Source of the DNA: Euperipatoides rowelli
Lineage: Eukaryota; Onychophora; Udeonychophora; Euonychophora; Peripatopsidae
NCBI GenBank assembly: GCA_003024985.2
Contig: PXIH01S0017792.1
Length of the DNA stretch: 10,578 nt
Strand: one strand, 5' to 3'
The translations under genes were made by a program, and so were the position numbers. The notes below the pieces were generated by a model that saw nothing but the letters and a program-made list of their open reading frames with translations, did not search any database and was not told the origin of the DNA. Numbering within the stretch: the first letter of the stretch is position 1; the number at the start of each line of letters is the position of its first letter. Shown piece by piece: positions 1 through 8,771 of this stretch.

Positions 1-733
1 TGGAAATCGCCGTCACAAAAAAGTGCGCCAACCCCACAACCAGCTGGATGAATTTAGACGTCGTGCCTTGGGAGCTGATTTTGGCAACTCTGGTTTGCCT
101 CTTCAACAACAATCCCAAGTTATTGATATGATGCAACGTCCTATTAGCCTAGAGATCAAACCTTCTTATGGAGAAGATGGACAGTATGGGCCTGGAAGTC
201 CACACTATCCCCATCCGCCACCCTACAGGTCCATAGAAAATCCTTATGCTCCTTTGCCTCATCCTCCTCCACCTTACAGTCCCACACCAGATCATTATAC
301 CCCAACCAGACCTTCAAATAGGACACAGACATCTGCTAGGCCTTCACAACCTCCTCCAGCCCCTCCAACATCCGGTTCAAGTGCCGGATCTACACCAACA
401 ATGCATGGCCTTATATCAAGAAGTTCTACTCTTCCTGGTAGGGATATATTACCGCCTCCTCCACCACCCCCACAAGAAATGCAAATGAATGGTGGTATTC
501 CTCCTCATATGATACAAAAAGTGCAACCAATGAGGCATCACAGTCCTAGTCCACCTACAGGAATTACAATAGCTCAGTCGCGACAAGTTCCCAATCATGC
601 TCGAGATAGGAGTCCTACTCCACAGACTCCAGAAAGTATGGATCTGCCGCCACCACCCCCAACGCCAGATAGAATCCTTAGTGGAAAATCATCGGAAGAG
701 CCTACTCCTCCTTCCCCTCCACCTCCCCCACCN
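1..733 (+). CDS. WASF: WAVE/SCAR (WASF family) protein, proline-rich exon, 5' partial
   Basis: This is the central proline-rich part of a WAVE/SCAR protein, the Arp2/3 activator that acts in the WAVE regulatory complex at the leading edge. The frame is open from base 2 with no start codon, so the N-terminal SCAR homology domain lies upstream of the window. A basic stretch (RRHKK, nt 8-22) and an Arg triplet (about nt 56-64) come first, as expected just after that domain. Proline runs follow: PPPY at nt 215-226, PPPPY at about 263-277, seven Pro at 452-472, five Pro at about 647-661, and a last run at 701-733. Ser/Thr-Pro sites are frequent (SPSPP, SPTPQTP). The codon with the N (731-733, CCN) is Pro whatever the base is. 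The assignment rests on the exons downstream, which carry an unmistakable VCA module. The exon's true 3' end is not visible: the frame runs only five codons past the N to a TAA at 749-751, and no good donor is present. Confidence 0.85.
215..277 (+). other. Two PPxY (WW-domain ligand) motifs in the proline-rich region
   Basis: PPPY is encoded at 215-226 and again at 266-277, about 17 residues apart, and further Tyr residues sit next to Pro-rich runs in between. PPxY is the established ligand of class I WW domains, such as those of Nedd4-type ligases and YAP-type adaptors. Profilin and SH3 binding through polyproline is the usual role of this region in WAVE proteins. Use of these particular motifs is inference. 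Confidence 0.5.
733..733. other. Single N at the exon edge (probable assembly join)
   Basis: An ambiguous base stands exactly between the proline codons and non-coding sequence. A repetitive, C-rich polyproline tract is a likely place for an assembly break. Together with the N at 1752, it suggests that exon sequence and splice sites were lost here. Confidence 0.55.
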
Positions 734-1684
734 AAATCTAGATATTTCTAATGTTCAAATGTGCCCCTTGTTCAAATGTACCCCGTCTCCCCTATATATT
801 ATAACAAATGCTCTATTATTTTTGTAGTGGTTTTTGTATTAATTCGTGAGTGGAAAGGAAAAGCTGATTTTAGTTCATGAATAGTTTACTCTCTTAACAT
901 GACCTTTCTATTTTTAATAGTAAATACCATGTTAGCATAATCTGATCAATTATGAGAGTGTAAACAGTGCATAAAACAATCGCCTTTACACATGCAAATT
1001 AATGCTAATTTATTAATTTCTTTATGTAGGCTACCATGTTTTTAATATATAGGCACATTTTGGGTAATTTAAGGATATTGTCTGCATGCTGAGTTTGTTT
1101 TCTTGCTGGGGTGGCTTCTGCCACTACCACTATTTTCTATATTTTTAAAAACTGGCAGTTTGACCACCCCTTATGTTATTCTGCTGCATTATCTTGTGAC
1201 TGGGCTTATTTTATTTGTATTCTTCCTTTAGCAAGATACTGAGGTATTGTTTATTACTATCTTGTTTTGTAATAAACTAATGAATTCCAGTAGCAGTATT
1301 CTTGTTTTATTTTGTGTAGTGGATCCCTTGGAATTGTTACAATCAGTGTTTGGCTGGGTCAGTAAGGGCCACCAGGGAAAAACAAACAAGGGGGACACCA
1401 AGCAGCGATGGGTTATGTTGGAACGGGGCTTTACCCCAGTTATTCCTTCTTTTTCCTGAATAAGCTAACTCATTCTGAATGACTCATTTTGGTGAGTAAG
1501 GATGCGAACTAGTTCACTTAAATCAATGACTCAGATCCATCACTAAATTGTTTCTAGTGACAGTGGGTATGTAGCATTCTGATAATTCGATTAGTATATG
1601 ATGTCAGAGTCAGGTAGAAATAAGTTTGAAGTCATATTGGTTTCTAAGAAATCTGGAAGGTTTCTTTGATTCTATTAGTTAAGC
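734..1684 (+). other. Non-coding stretch between proline-rich exon and WH2 exon (intron-like)
   Basis: There is an abrupt change from the proline-rich, C-rich coding sequence to AT-rich sequence right after the N at 733. The first bases give Lys-Ser-Arg-Tyr-Phe and a stop, which does not look like a WAVE continuation. No donor (GTRAGT) lies near the edge. The stretch holds no gene. A GC-richer patch at about 1320-1460 stands out and is probably a repeat fragment. The region is most likely intron, but because both of its edges are single Ns, its length and even its placement may be wrong. Confidence 0.5.
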
Positions 1685-1751
1685 CAGCGTTTCTCAACCA
1701 GGGTTCCGCGAAACCCTAGGGTTCCGCCGCACTTCATTAGGGGTTCCGCGA
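1685..1751 (+). mobile_element. hAT-type (Charlie/SPIN-like) DNA transposon terminus, truncated
   Basis: The segment opens with CAGCGTTTCTCAACC, close to the CAGYGGTTCTCAACC terminal inverted repeat known for hAT-Charlie and SPIN elements. The next part repeats GGGTTCCGC three times (1701, 1719, 1741), with a partial palindrome around GGGTTCCGCGAAACCC. It is much more GC-rich than its surroundings. Only one end is present: the element runs into the N at 1752 and coding sequence follows directly. The other end and the target-site duplication are therefore missing from the assembly. The family assignment is by recalled terminus consensus. Confidence 0.6.
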
Positions 1752-1752
1752 N
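1752..1752. other. Single N between transposon end and WH2 exon (probable assembly join)
   Basis: Transposon interior lies to the left of this base and open WAVE coding sequence to the right, with no polypyrimidine tract or AG acceptor between them. The reading frame stays open up to the N. The splice acceptor and probably the first codons of the exon should lie here but are absent. Confidence 0.6.
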
Positions 1753-1956
1753 CGATGTTTGTTAATGGTCCAATTCCAAATGGTGATATTTCAAACACGC
1801 TGGTGCCACCTGGGCACAATGCTGAAACTACTTCAGTTTCCTCAGAGTCAACAACATCTTCTTCTGCTAGTGCCAACAAAGGAAATGACCCTGAGAAGAA
1901 TAAGCAGCAGTGTGTGTTGGATGCCCGTAGTGATTTGCTGGCAGCAATCAGAACAG
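1753..1956 (+). CDS. WASF: WAVE/SCAR protein, exon with linker and first half of the WH2 motif
   Basis: The frame with codons at 1755, 1758 and so on encodes a Ser/Thr/Asn-rich linker (codons 1755-1910) and then VLDARSDLLAAIRTG, the start of the WH2 (verprolin) motif that binds monomeric actin. The DARSDLLAAIR helix matches the WAVE pattern of a Leu/Ala amphipathic helix before the basic LRKV element. The exon ends at G1956 in front of GTAAGG, a strong donor, in phase 1. Joining to G4300 restores the Gly codon and continues WH2 in frame. The ATG at 1755 is internal, not a translation start: the linker would normally follow the proline-rich region. The 5' edge of the exon is lost at the N. The call is firm because the two halves of WH2 join exactly. 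Confidence 0.9.
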
Positions 1957-4299
1957 GTAAGGCTAAACTTATTTTACCCAACAGCTATGACACAAATATT
2001 AAATTATTTAACATTAAGTATTACTCAAAATTTTTCAAGTCAGTATTCATAAATATTTTCCAAATTTTTTTAAAAAAAAATTGATATTTGATTCAACACT
2101 TTAATATCAGTATTTTTAATTTCTTAATTTTTGGTAAGCTATTGTTTATTTTACATGTGAGAAAAACCAAACTATAACTCAAATCAAGACTGGTGTATTT
2201 GACAACTCTCCTAATTTTCTCTTAAAGTGTACAGTGAAAGCCTTTTTACAATTGTATAATAAGCCATACAATTAGCTTTTCCTTTGAAATAAGAAATTAC
2301 CTTTTATTTTTATTAACAGAAAGAAAAAATATTATTTTATTTTGAGTTATTTAAACCAAAAAGAGTAACGTTTAATAAGAGCCAACATTCCGGATTAAAC
2401 AACTTTAAAATTTGAAAAGAGATCTTTCCATTTTTGTTTAATTATATTTTGCAAAATTGATTAATCCCATAATTGATTGTAAGGATTCACGGTTGAACTG
2501 TTCGGGAAATGTACCCATCCACCAGCCCTTGGGAAGGGGAGATGGTCCACACACCATATACAAAGGCATGGAAATTTTTTAAATGTTACATTAAAAAAAA
2601 TCCAACGGCCTCTCGGGTAAAACCCCGATTTCTTGGTGGCCCATTCCATCACTGCATATTGTTGCTACATCACATTTATAGATCACTATAGCCAAAAATA
2701 ATAAATCATTATTAGCTATCATTTAAAGTCTTAGTTTTTTTTTCTTTCTGAGCTTTAAATAAATGTTTGTCTCGGACATTTGCACAAACTACATAGAAAT
2801 GGCATAGTATAATAATAATTGTGATTATTGGTTTGAAAAGTCCAAATTTCAGATATTTCACATTTAGCAATATTCCAATAGATTATAATGACAACATTTA
2901 AAGAAATAATTATTGTCCACTGAGGTATGATGTTCAACCAATGTGTTACTTTTAGTTTAAAAACAACATTATTGTACTGATTTATATGCAGTTTAATTTA
3001 TCTCTAAGCAAAAGATAAAAATAAAATAAAAGCAGGGGTGGAGTGATCAATGAATTCTAAATGTATTAAATATTTTCTTCTTTGTGTCAATATGCAGTAA
3101 TAGGAATTATCCCACTTCCCATTTTGTCTAAATTCAAGCATTGCTTAGCTTACATAATGGCCTAATGTTTTTACAATCAAAAACCAGGTCTGTAGGTCTG
3201 GAAAACTTGGTGTTTGGGTTAGATTCTAATCATTTTAAAATGTCTGGCCTGCATTAATAATATTTTTTTTTTCCTGTTAGTCACTCTTTTCCACCAAAAT
3301 TGCAAACCACAAATAAATACTTGTTTTGCACATATTTTTCTCGTAATTAATTTTAAAATTTTTTAAATATTTTATTCAATAATGAATGTCTAAAATACGT
3401 AAGATTGACCAGAAAGACAATTTAATGGTGAGTGTAGCAGAAATATTTTCATTTATTTTAACAAAGAACTTGTTTTCTTTACCCCAATTTGGCAGTTGTT
3501 GTTTTTTTCTTCAAACAATTAGGTTTGTAATTTGTCAACAATAACATAATTAGTGCCATTTTACTAAGAAACACAATGCTTTTCTATGTTAACTTGGAAG
3601 ATAAAATAAAAAGCCTGAAGAATAGTTAATACAAATATTATCGATTATCTGTATGTAATAATATGGAATTCTCATTCTAGTAACTGCAGAATTAAAAAAC
3701 TTTCTACCAAAATTAAACATGTGACAAAAGATAATTTAAAAACGTCAGCTAACAATGGATGAATTGCCAAATACTGCTACATTACATAAAAAACAAAAAG
3801 TTTGTGCCTTTTAATAATGTGATGTTATTTTTAAGTTTAATTATTATTGATAATTTCATTACAGTAGTTTAATTAGTTCATTCTCGATTTGAGTTATAGT
3901 TTGGTTTTTCTCCCACCCCTCAAAATTAATTTACTAATTTTTTAATTAAACAAAATAATCAAGTATCAAATTTTTATCCCAATCAATTATTTAATAAAGA
4001 ATACAGTTTATTTATTTCAATAACTTTTATGTCTAATAAGTAGACCAAATTGATGAGTTAAATATACTGTAAATGCATCCACTAGACTACCTTTAAAATA
4101 TTAGTCAATGATAGGTGCAGTAGTAATTTACTAATTTAATACACATGCCATGCATATTTTTAAGAATGAACGAGTACAAAATTTTGCACATTTATAGCTT
4201 AAACTTTTTTTCCTTTTGATTTTAATAATTGCTTAAATGTTCTAAAGAAAAAAAAATAATTTGGCTAATTTATATTTCTTTTATTCTTTTTCTTTGTAG
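1957..4299 (+). other. Phase-1 GT-AG intron splitting the WH2 motif
   Basis: The donor is CAG/GTAAGG at 1956-1962. The acceptor is a T-rich tract (about 4271-4297) ending TTTGTAG/G at 4299. The length is 2343 bases, and the intron interrupts the codon for the Gly that precedes Ile-Arg-Leu-Arg-Lys. Vertebrate WASF genes, as I recall, also have their last intron at or next to this place. The interior is AT-rich with no coding potential I can support. A GC-richer patch at about 2485-2665 may be a short interspersed repeat. Confidence 0.9.
2485..2665. repeat. Possible short interspersed repeat fragment in the intron
   Basis: About 180 bases differ from the surrounding intron by higher GC and by non-random words such as CCCATCCACCAGCCCTTGGG and GGTAAAACCCCGATTTC. 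No terminal repeats or tRNA-type A and B boxes could be made out, so the class is unknown. The call rests on composition alone. Confidence 0.25.
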
Positions 4300-4472
4300 G
4301 CATCCGGCTAAGGAAAGTTGAACAGCAACATAACACCCAAAAAGAGAAGATGTCTACTTTACATGATGTTGCTTCTATACTGGCCCGGCGTGTTGCCATG
4401 GAATTTTCTGATTCTGACAGCGCATCGGAAACGGAGGATGACAGTGAGTGGGATGATGAGAGCAGCACATGA
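4300..4472 (+). CDS. WASF: WAVE/SCAR protein, last exon: rest of WH2, central and acidic regions
   Basis: This exon encodes the C-terminal 57 residues (the first shared across the intron). IRLRKVEQQ (4302-4328) completes WH2 with the LRKV form of the LKKT-type actin-binding element. HDVASILARRVAMEF (4362-4406) is the amphipathic central (cofilin-like) helix that contacts actin and Arp2/3. SDSDSASETEDDSEW (4407-4451) is the acidic region with the Trp (4449-4451) needed for Arp2/3 binding. A short DDESST tail precedes the TGA at 4470-4472. With the exon before it, this forms a complete single-WH2 VCA module, as in WAVE proteins (N-WASP has two WH2 motifs). In vertebrate WAVEs the Trp lies within two or three residues of the end, whereas here six residues follow it. 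Confidence 0.95.
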
Positions 4473-5837
4473 AATGTAGCTTGCTCTTATCAGCGGGGGA
4501 TGGACTAGTCTGCGAAGCACTTCCTTATAATTCTACCCAATCCTTTCCTAATACTTGGCTCAAGGGTCTTGATATCAAAAATGGAAACAAAGTCAAACAA
4601 AATGGAATAAGTCTGGTTCATACTAGGTGCTCATAAAATTTGTATTTTCAAAATTTAGAATATCATTGGGTTAATCATGAAGGGACATACTTTCATAGAG
4701 ATTTTTTTTTCCCGCATATTTGTGGTACCAGACACATTTCTTTCCTACTGAAAATGGAGTAGCTGACCAGCTGATTTCATACTGTTGTGCAATATATTTG
4801 GCTTTGCAAAGCCCCCCGGGAAAGAGAATGTTCAACTCAATAATAGAACAATCCGGAGATTGCCTAAAAACGTCCTTTACTTCTCATATAAATTTGCATA
4901 TCATGAAGGATGCCCCATTATTACATTCTCTAGTTCATTATGCCATATTAAAATGCTCAACCCTGTACAAAAATGTCGAAAACTGGCTAGAAGGGGAAAT
5001 AACTTTTGCCCCTCCCCTTTTCCTCTCATCCCTTCGTAAATGTTTCTGCTAAAATCATGAATCGTAATATATGCAGTACATATATTTTTTTTTTTTGCGT
5101 TAATTTTGTTAGTCTTTTTTCTATCAAAGGATGCTCCAAATGGAAAATGTTACATGCAAGGAAACTGTTGCAGTTTTTAAAAAAAATTGGGTTGTAAGCC
5201 TCCGATCAGCTGAGAATGGTAACTGTGATCGGTTAAGATGAATATAATCATGACACTTCCATCCCTTTAATCAAAAAAGGAAAAAAAATATTATATGGGT
5301 CTGAAACTTTGTGTATAGATTTCCATGGTTCTAATTTTGTCTTGCTTTTGTAGATTGTGAACTTATTTATTATATAAATCTATTATTTTTATAATTATGT
5401 TAATAATGAAGATCTTTATAAGAAATTTTTGGCATTAAATTATTAAATATACTGTATATTATTAATTTTTTTCATAAACAAAAGCGCTGATTTAAATTTG
5501 ACCCACTTTAGATTTAAGGGATGTAAGTGTAAATCCCATTGGCATGAACAAGGCAGTCACAGGTCTAGACATTGTTCAAAAGTTGTGGCTTTTGTGTGTA
5601 TGATACGTGTGTAAAATATAACTTCTTTTCTCCCTTGTAAGATAGACCCATGATTAGCTAGAGCTATTTTTATAGAAATTACCATTTTTTCCTATATGAG
5701 TTTAAGAAAAGAAATGATGAAAAAACACAAAAACAAAGAGAAACTCTATAGATTTACTGTTTTGGTTTTTATTTTTCAGTTTATGTGTGCAAACTATTTT
5801 TTTAACATTAATTCCCTCACCCCTAATATTCAAGAGG

Positions 5838-5838
5838 N
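5838..5838. other. Single N in the predicted 3' UTR
   Basis: This is the third single ambiguous base in the window. Unlike those at 733 and 1752, no change in sequence character is visible across it, so it may be a simple ambiguity, or a join like the others. Confidence 0.5.
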
Positions 5839-6087
5839 CTTTTCCCATCATGTTACCTATTTTTTTTGTCGTAAATTTAAAAAGAAGAAAAAAAAATTAA
5901 TCAATGCTGAATTTTTGTATAAAATTAATTTTTAAAACTCACATTTTGTTAATATCGAAGATTATTTAATTTTTAAATCTTTATTTCTAACATAAATCAA
6001 AAGTTTTAAGATAAATGTATGTGTGTGGGGTGAGTGTGTATGGATTTGAGTATATTGATAAATGGATTATAAATCTAGTTTTTATTT

Positions 6088-6093
6088 AATAAA
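6088..6093 (+). promoter_or_regulatory. Poly(A) signal AATAAA
   Basis: A canonical AATAAA is followed within about 15-20 bases by a likely cleavage region (TTAGCATAAAC). A GT-rich element (GTTTGGAGTGTGTTC, about 6116-6130) follows, the normal arrangement of signal, cleavage site and downstream element. It is the best candidate for the 3' end of the WAVE transcript. Confidence 0.6.
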
Positions 6094-6112
6094 GCTGTTA
6101 TTAGCATAAACT

Positions 6113-6774
6113 ATAGTTTGGAGTGTGTTCCCACATCCCCCCACTATTTAGTATTTAGATGATCATTTTCAATAGAGAATGGTAAAAGGAAATGAATGGG
6201 AAAATCCCACTTGGAAATTAGAGGGATTTTTATTTGAGAAAAGGGGACTACTTTTTTTTTTTTCTTTTGGCAATATATTGAAGATTGTAGATGTAATGTG
6301 AGAAGAAAGAGACTACATTTCTTGAGATACAATATTGTCTTTATACAGCAAAACTCTAAAAGAAAAAATGTAAACAGATTTTTTTTTTTGTGTATATTAA
6401 TTTTTTTTATGTAGTTAACAAGAAATATTTTTTTTTGCTTATCATGAAGTATAAAAATTTACAAATGATTAAGCTAAACCTTTTTATTTGCATTATTCTG
6501 ATCTCAAGCTGTAAATTTTTTGTTTATTTTTTAAGAGAAAAATATATACTGTATACCGTATCTGTGCAGTTTAATTTAACATTTGCATTAAAGAGTGACT
6601 TCAAAGTTTTTGGTAAGAGTTGTATATTTTTATTTTGTTGCATGAAACTCTATAATTATGTTCTAATTGATTTCTTCAAAATTTAATTTAAAAATGATTT
6701 CATTTTGCATTTTATTTACTTTTTATTTATTCAGTTTTTTTGTATTGAAAAATAAATTCTATTAAGGTTATATA
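6113..6774. other. AT-rich intergenic stretch, nothing recognised
   Basis: The stretch has T-rich and A-rich runs and stop codons in all frames at the density expected from composition. Both strands were read. No domain, RNA gene or clear repeat was seen. Confidence 0.5.
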
Positions 6775-6934
6775 GCCTACAGTACCTGTACATATTGTAT
6801 GTACAGTATATGCTGTATACAAATTTTATTATACAGTAAATACTGTGTATACAGTAGACAGTTAATTCTTGATTTACGCTGGGATTGTGTTTTTGGAAAT
6901 CAGCATGTACTGTAAATAAAAACTTGTAAATCAA
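6775..6934 (+). repeat. TACTGTA/TACAGTA-rich repeat with terminal foldback (MITE-like), copy 1
   Basis: The left part (about 6775-6855) is a scrambled run of TACAGTA, TACTGTA, GTATAC and TGTACA words. The right part is a foldback: TTGATTTAC at 6869-6877 pairs perfectly with GTAAATCAA at 6926-6934. Between the arms are CGCTGGGATTGTGTTTTTGG and AAATCAGC. I recall similar 'cttgatttacgctggg...ggaaatcagcgtaaatcaag' foldback repeats as common in invertebrate genomes. A second, more diverged copy lies at 10433-10578. Confidence 0.5.
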
Positions 6935-7570
6935 ACAAATTTTCTTAAGTAAATAATGGAAATGCTAAAAGGTTTGGAGAAATGATGAATGCAAAAACAA
7001 CATTTTTTTTATTCTACTCAGTATTAAACTTTTGTTAGGTTCAATTACTAAAAATTGTACCTCTAGATGTGGGTATTAGTGGAGGATTGGGTTTGTAAAT
7101 ACAAATAGGCATAACATTTATTCGTATAAAAGCATTCCCATAAAGAATTTGAATCAATCTGAAATAAATGAAGAGTAATTACATTTTCATTTTTGACAGC
7201 TTTTCATTGTTGTATTTTTATTCTAAATTAAGTATCTACTGCACATCTTTCTTTGCAAAGCATGCTATTTCAAATAATTGAACTTGTAGGGTAGGCTATA
7301 TTCCATTTACAGTAAGTGCCCTCCCCTTAAATGGCCGCCATCCAAATATAAATTACTGATAATTTGCAGACACATTTCTAATTTAAAAATATTGAATTAT
7401 AATTAAAAATAGTTAAAAAAAATTGAATTATTTAAAAAATAATTCTAAACTTTTGAATTGTAAATGTGCTTGTTAATTATCATTAATTTACATCTGGCAT
7501 AATAAATTCAACAATGTAATAAATTTAAGACTACACTATTGGCAAATTAAGTATATGAATAGAGTCAAAG
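6935..7570. other. AT-rich stretch, nothing recognised
   Basis: No open frame or domain is recognisable on either strand. A GC-richer patch (about 7318-7345, containing ATGGCCGCCAT, a perfect 11-base palindrome about a central C) stands out, without a further pattern. Confidence 0.4.
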
Positions 7571-7910
7571 CTATTCATACCCACCATATATTTAACAACC
7601 TTAATATTTATTACAGTCCTAACCTTATCCTGAACCCTAACTCCAACTACGAGTGAAATCTACTTTTCCTCACCCTAGGATAAAGAGGTGAAGTAACCAT
7701 TTTTTTAAATGAAAATATTATTAGTACATAGATGTACTGTATATCATTAAACCCAATTCTATTCATACACACTGTATATTAAACAGCCTTAATATTTTAT
7801 TACAGGCTTCACCTTAACCCTTATCCTTAATACTAACTACAACATTGTGTGAAATCTACTATGCCCCAACACTAGGATAATTAAATGGTGCAATAACCAT
7901 TTTTTATAGT
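7571..7910 (+). repeat. Diverged tandem repeat, two units of about 190 bp plus a partial third
   Basis: Unit 1 begins CTATTCATAC at 7571 and unit 2 begins CTATTCATAC at 7759. They share, in the same order, a TATATTTAACA/TATATTAAACA block, TTAATATTT.ATTACAG, a CCTTA/ACCCT-rich block, GTGAAATCTACT, CACTAGGATAA-like and TAACCATTTTTT. Corresponding ends at 7691 and 7891 show the spacing drifting from 188 to 200 bases through small indels. A further GTATATTAAAC at 7927 begins a partial third unit that runs into the next tandem pair. No coding sense was seen. Confidence 0.75.
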
Positions 7911-7946
7911 TTTAAAATAAACTACAGTATATTAAACGACATCCTG

Positions 7947-8117
7947 ACCTTAAGACTACACTAACTTTATCTCCAACTTGTGTGAAAGAAATTTTAAAAT
8001 CAAAAATTGCTAATTTCTAACAAGCATCAAATAACCTTAAGACTACACTAATCCTGTCTTCAACTTGTTTTAAATAAAATTTTAAATCAAAAATTGCTAA
8101 TTTCTAACAAACATTAA
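7947..8117 (+). repeat. 87-bp tandem duplication
   Basis: ACCTTAAGACTACACTAA at 7947 recurs at 8034, an offset of 87. Both units contain CAACTTG, AAATTTTAAA and the identical block TCAAAAATTGCTAATTTCTA. By eye the units agree at roughly four positions in five or better. The pair continues from the partial third unit of the 190-bp repeat, so the two repeat systems are nested or one grew out of the other. Confidence 0.8.
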
Positions 8118-8771
8118 AAGTGATAAAAATAAGCCCAAGATTTAAGAAAAATGAGAACTTGACTTTTTTTTTTTAAAAAAAGGGAATTTCACCCAATCAA
8201 TATGCTTTAATCAACTTAAAATATCTAAAATTACAAACAATGTTACAATTATTATATACGAATCACTCGTTTCACTCCAAGGATCCAATATAACAAATAC
8301 AAGCAAAATTTTAGTAATTAAATAATAATATACAGTAAGAGCTTTCAATCAGAGAACTCTTTACTTCAAATATTAAAAAATTAAACAACATCTTTATAAT
8401 ATTAAAATACATAATAGAAAGCTCTAATACATTATAACGTTAATTATAAGTAAAAAACAATAAAAAAAATTTACTTGATAAAATTAGCTTCTCGAAAATT
8501 TTATCCCGTTTCAAGTCAAGGGTAAAATTTCAACTAGTCCTAATCAAAGATTTAACCAAGTCAAATCCAATCATACATAAAATAAAAAATGTTGACATTA
8601 CATTCTTGAAAAATTTCAATCGGTTAATACAAAAGTATAAATTTAAAATATTGATTTAACGCTATGTATCGTAGTTAACTACTCAAGAAATATTAATAGG
8701 TTTCATCAACTGACATTTCATAGTCATCATAAAACAAAAATTCTTAACTTAATAAACTTATACTTATACTC
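8118..8771. other. AT-rich stretch, mostly unassigned
   Basis: No gene is supported. Inverted words AGAGCTTTC (8338-8346) and GAAAGCTCT (8417-8425) are present but too far apart to mean much. On the minus strand near 8740-8700 a short acidic stretch (FYDDYEMSVDE) could be the tail of the gag-like remnant described at 8975-9736. That is a guess from its acidity and position. Confidence 0.35.

Larger units (their letters stand above)
4473..6112 (+). other. WASF: 3' UTR of the WAVE gene (predicted)
   Basis: AT-rich sequence follows the stop without a further intron signal I would trust, up to a strong poly(A) signal at 6088. That gives a 3' UTR of about 1.6 kb. The first 600 bases or so are less AT-rich than the rest. 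ATTTA words occur, for example around 5360, but they are expected at this composition. Earlier ATTAAA hexamers at 5434 and 5442 could give a shorter transcript. A single N lies at 5838. Open frames inside (for example 4720-5052) lack an ATG start and any recognisable domain. Confidence 0.6.

Noticed and set aside
734-751. Lys-Ser-Arg-Tyr-Phe and TAA as the true end of the protein
   Set aside because: It follows an N, would drop the VCA module that defines the family, and the VCA exons are intact downstream. An assembly break is the simpler reading.
1247-1459. 70-codon plus-strand open frame between exons
   Set aside because: The first half is ordinary AT-rich sequence and the second half is the GC-rich patch. 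No family resemblance and no start context, so a chance frame is more likely.
1755-1757. ATG as an alternative start for a short VCA-only protein
   Set aside because: The frame is still open upstream to the N, and the linker sequence fits an internal exon. No promoter evidence.
1694-1981. 95-codon minus-strand open frame
   Set aside because: It runs across the N, through the transposon end and antisense to the WH2 exon. It is a shadow of the real coding strand.
4265-4468. 67-codon minus-strand open frame
   Set aside because: It is antisense to the last WAVE exon, and its Ser run is simply the complement of the acidic Asp/Glu/Ser codons.
4720-5052. 110-codon open frame in the 3' UTR
   Set aside because: It starts at TTG, not ATG, has no recognisable domain or coding bias, and lies directly behind the WAVE stop in the predicted UTR.
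6731-6934. 67-codon minus-strand open frame with many Tyr residues
   Set aside because: The Tyr/Cys-rich translation is produced by the TACTGTA/TACAGTA repeat words, not by a gene.
7571-8117. CRISPR-like array
   Set aside because: The repeats are long, diverged and directly adjacent without unique spacers, in an animal genome.
8338-8425. 9-bp inverted repeat AGAGCTTTC/GAAAGCTCT
   Set aside because: The arms are separated by about 70 AT-rich bases. This is expected by chance at this composition and length.
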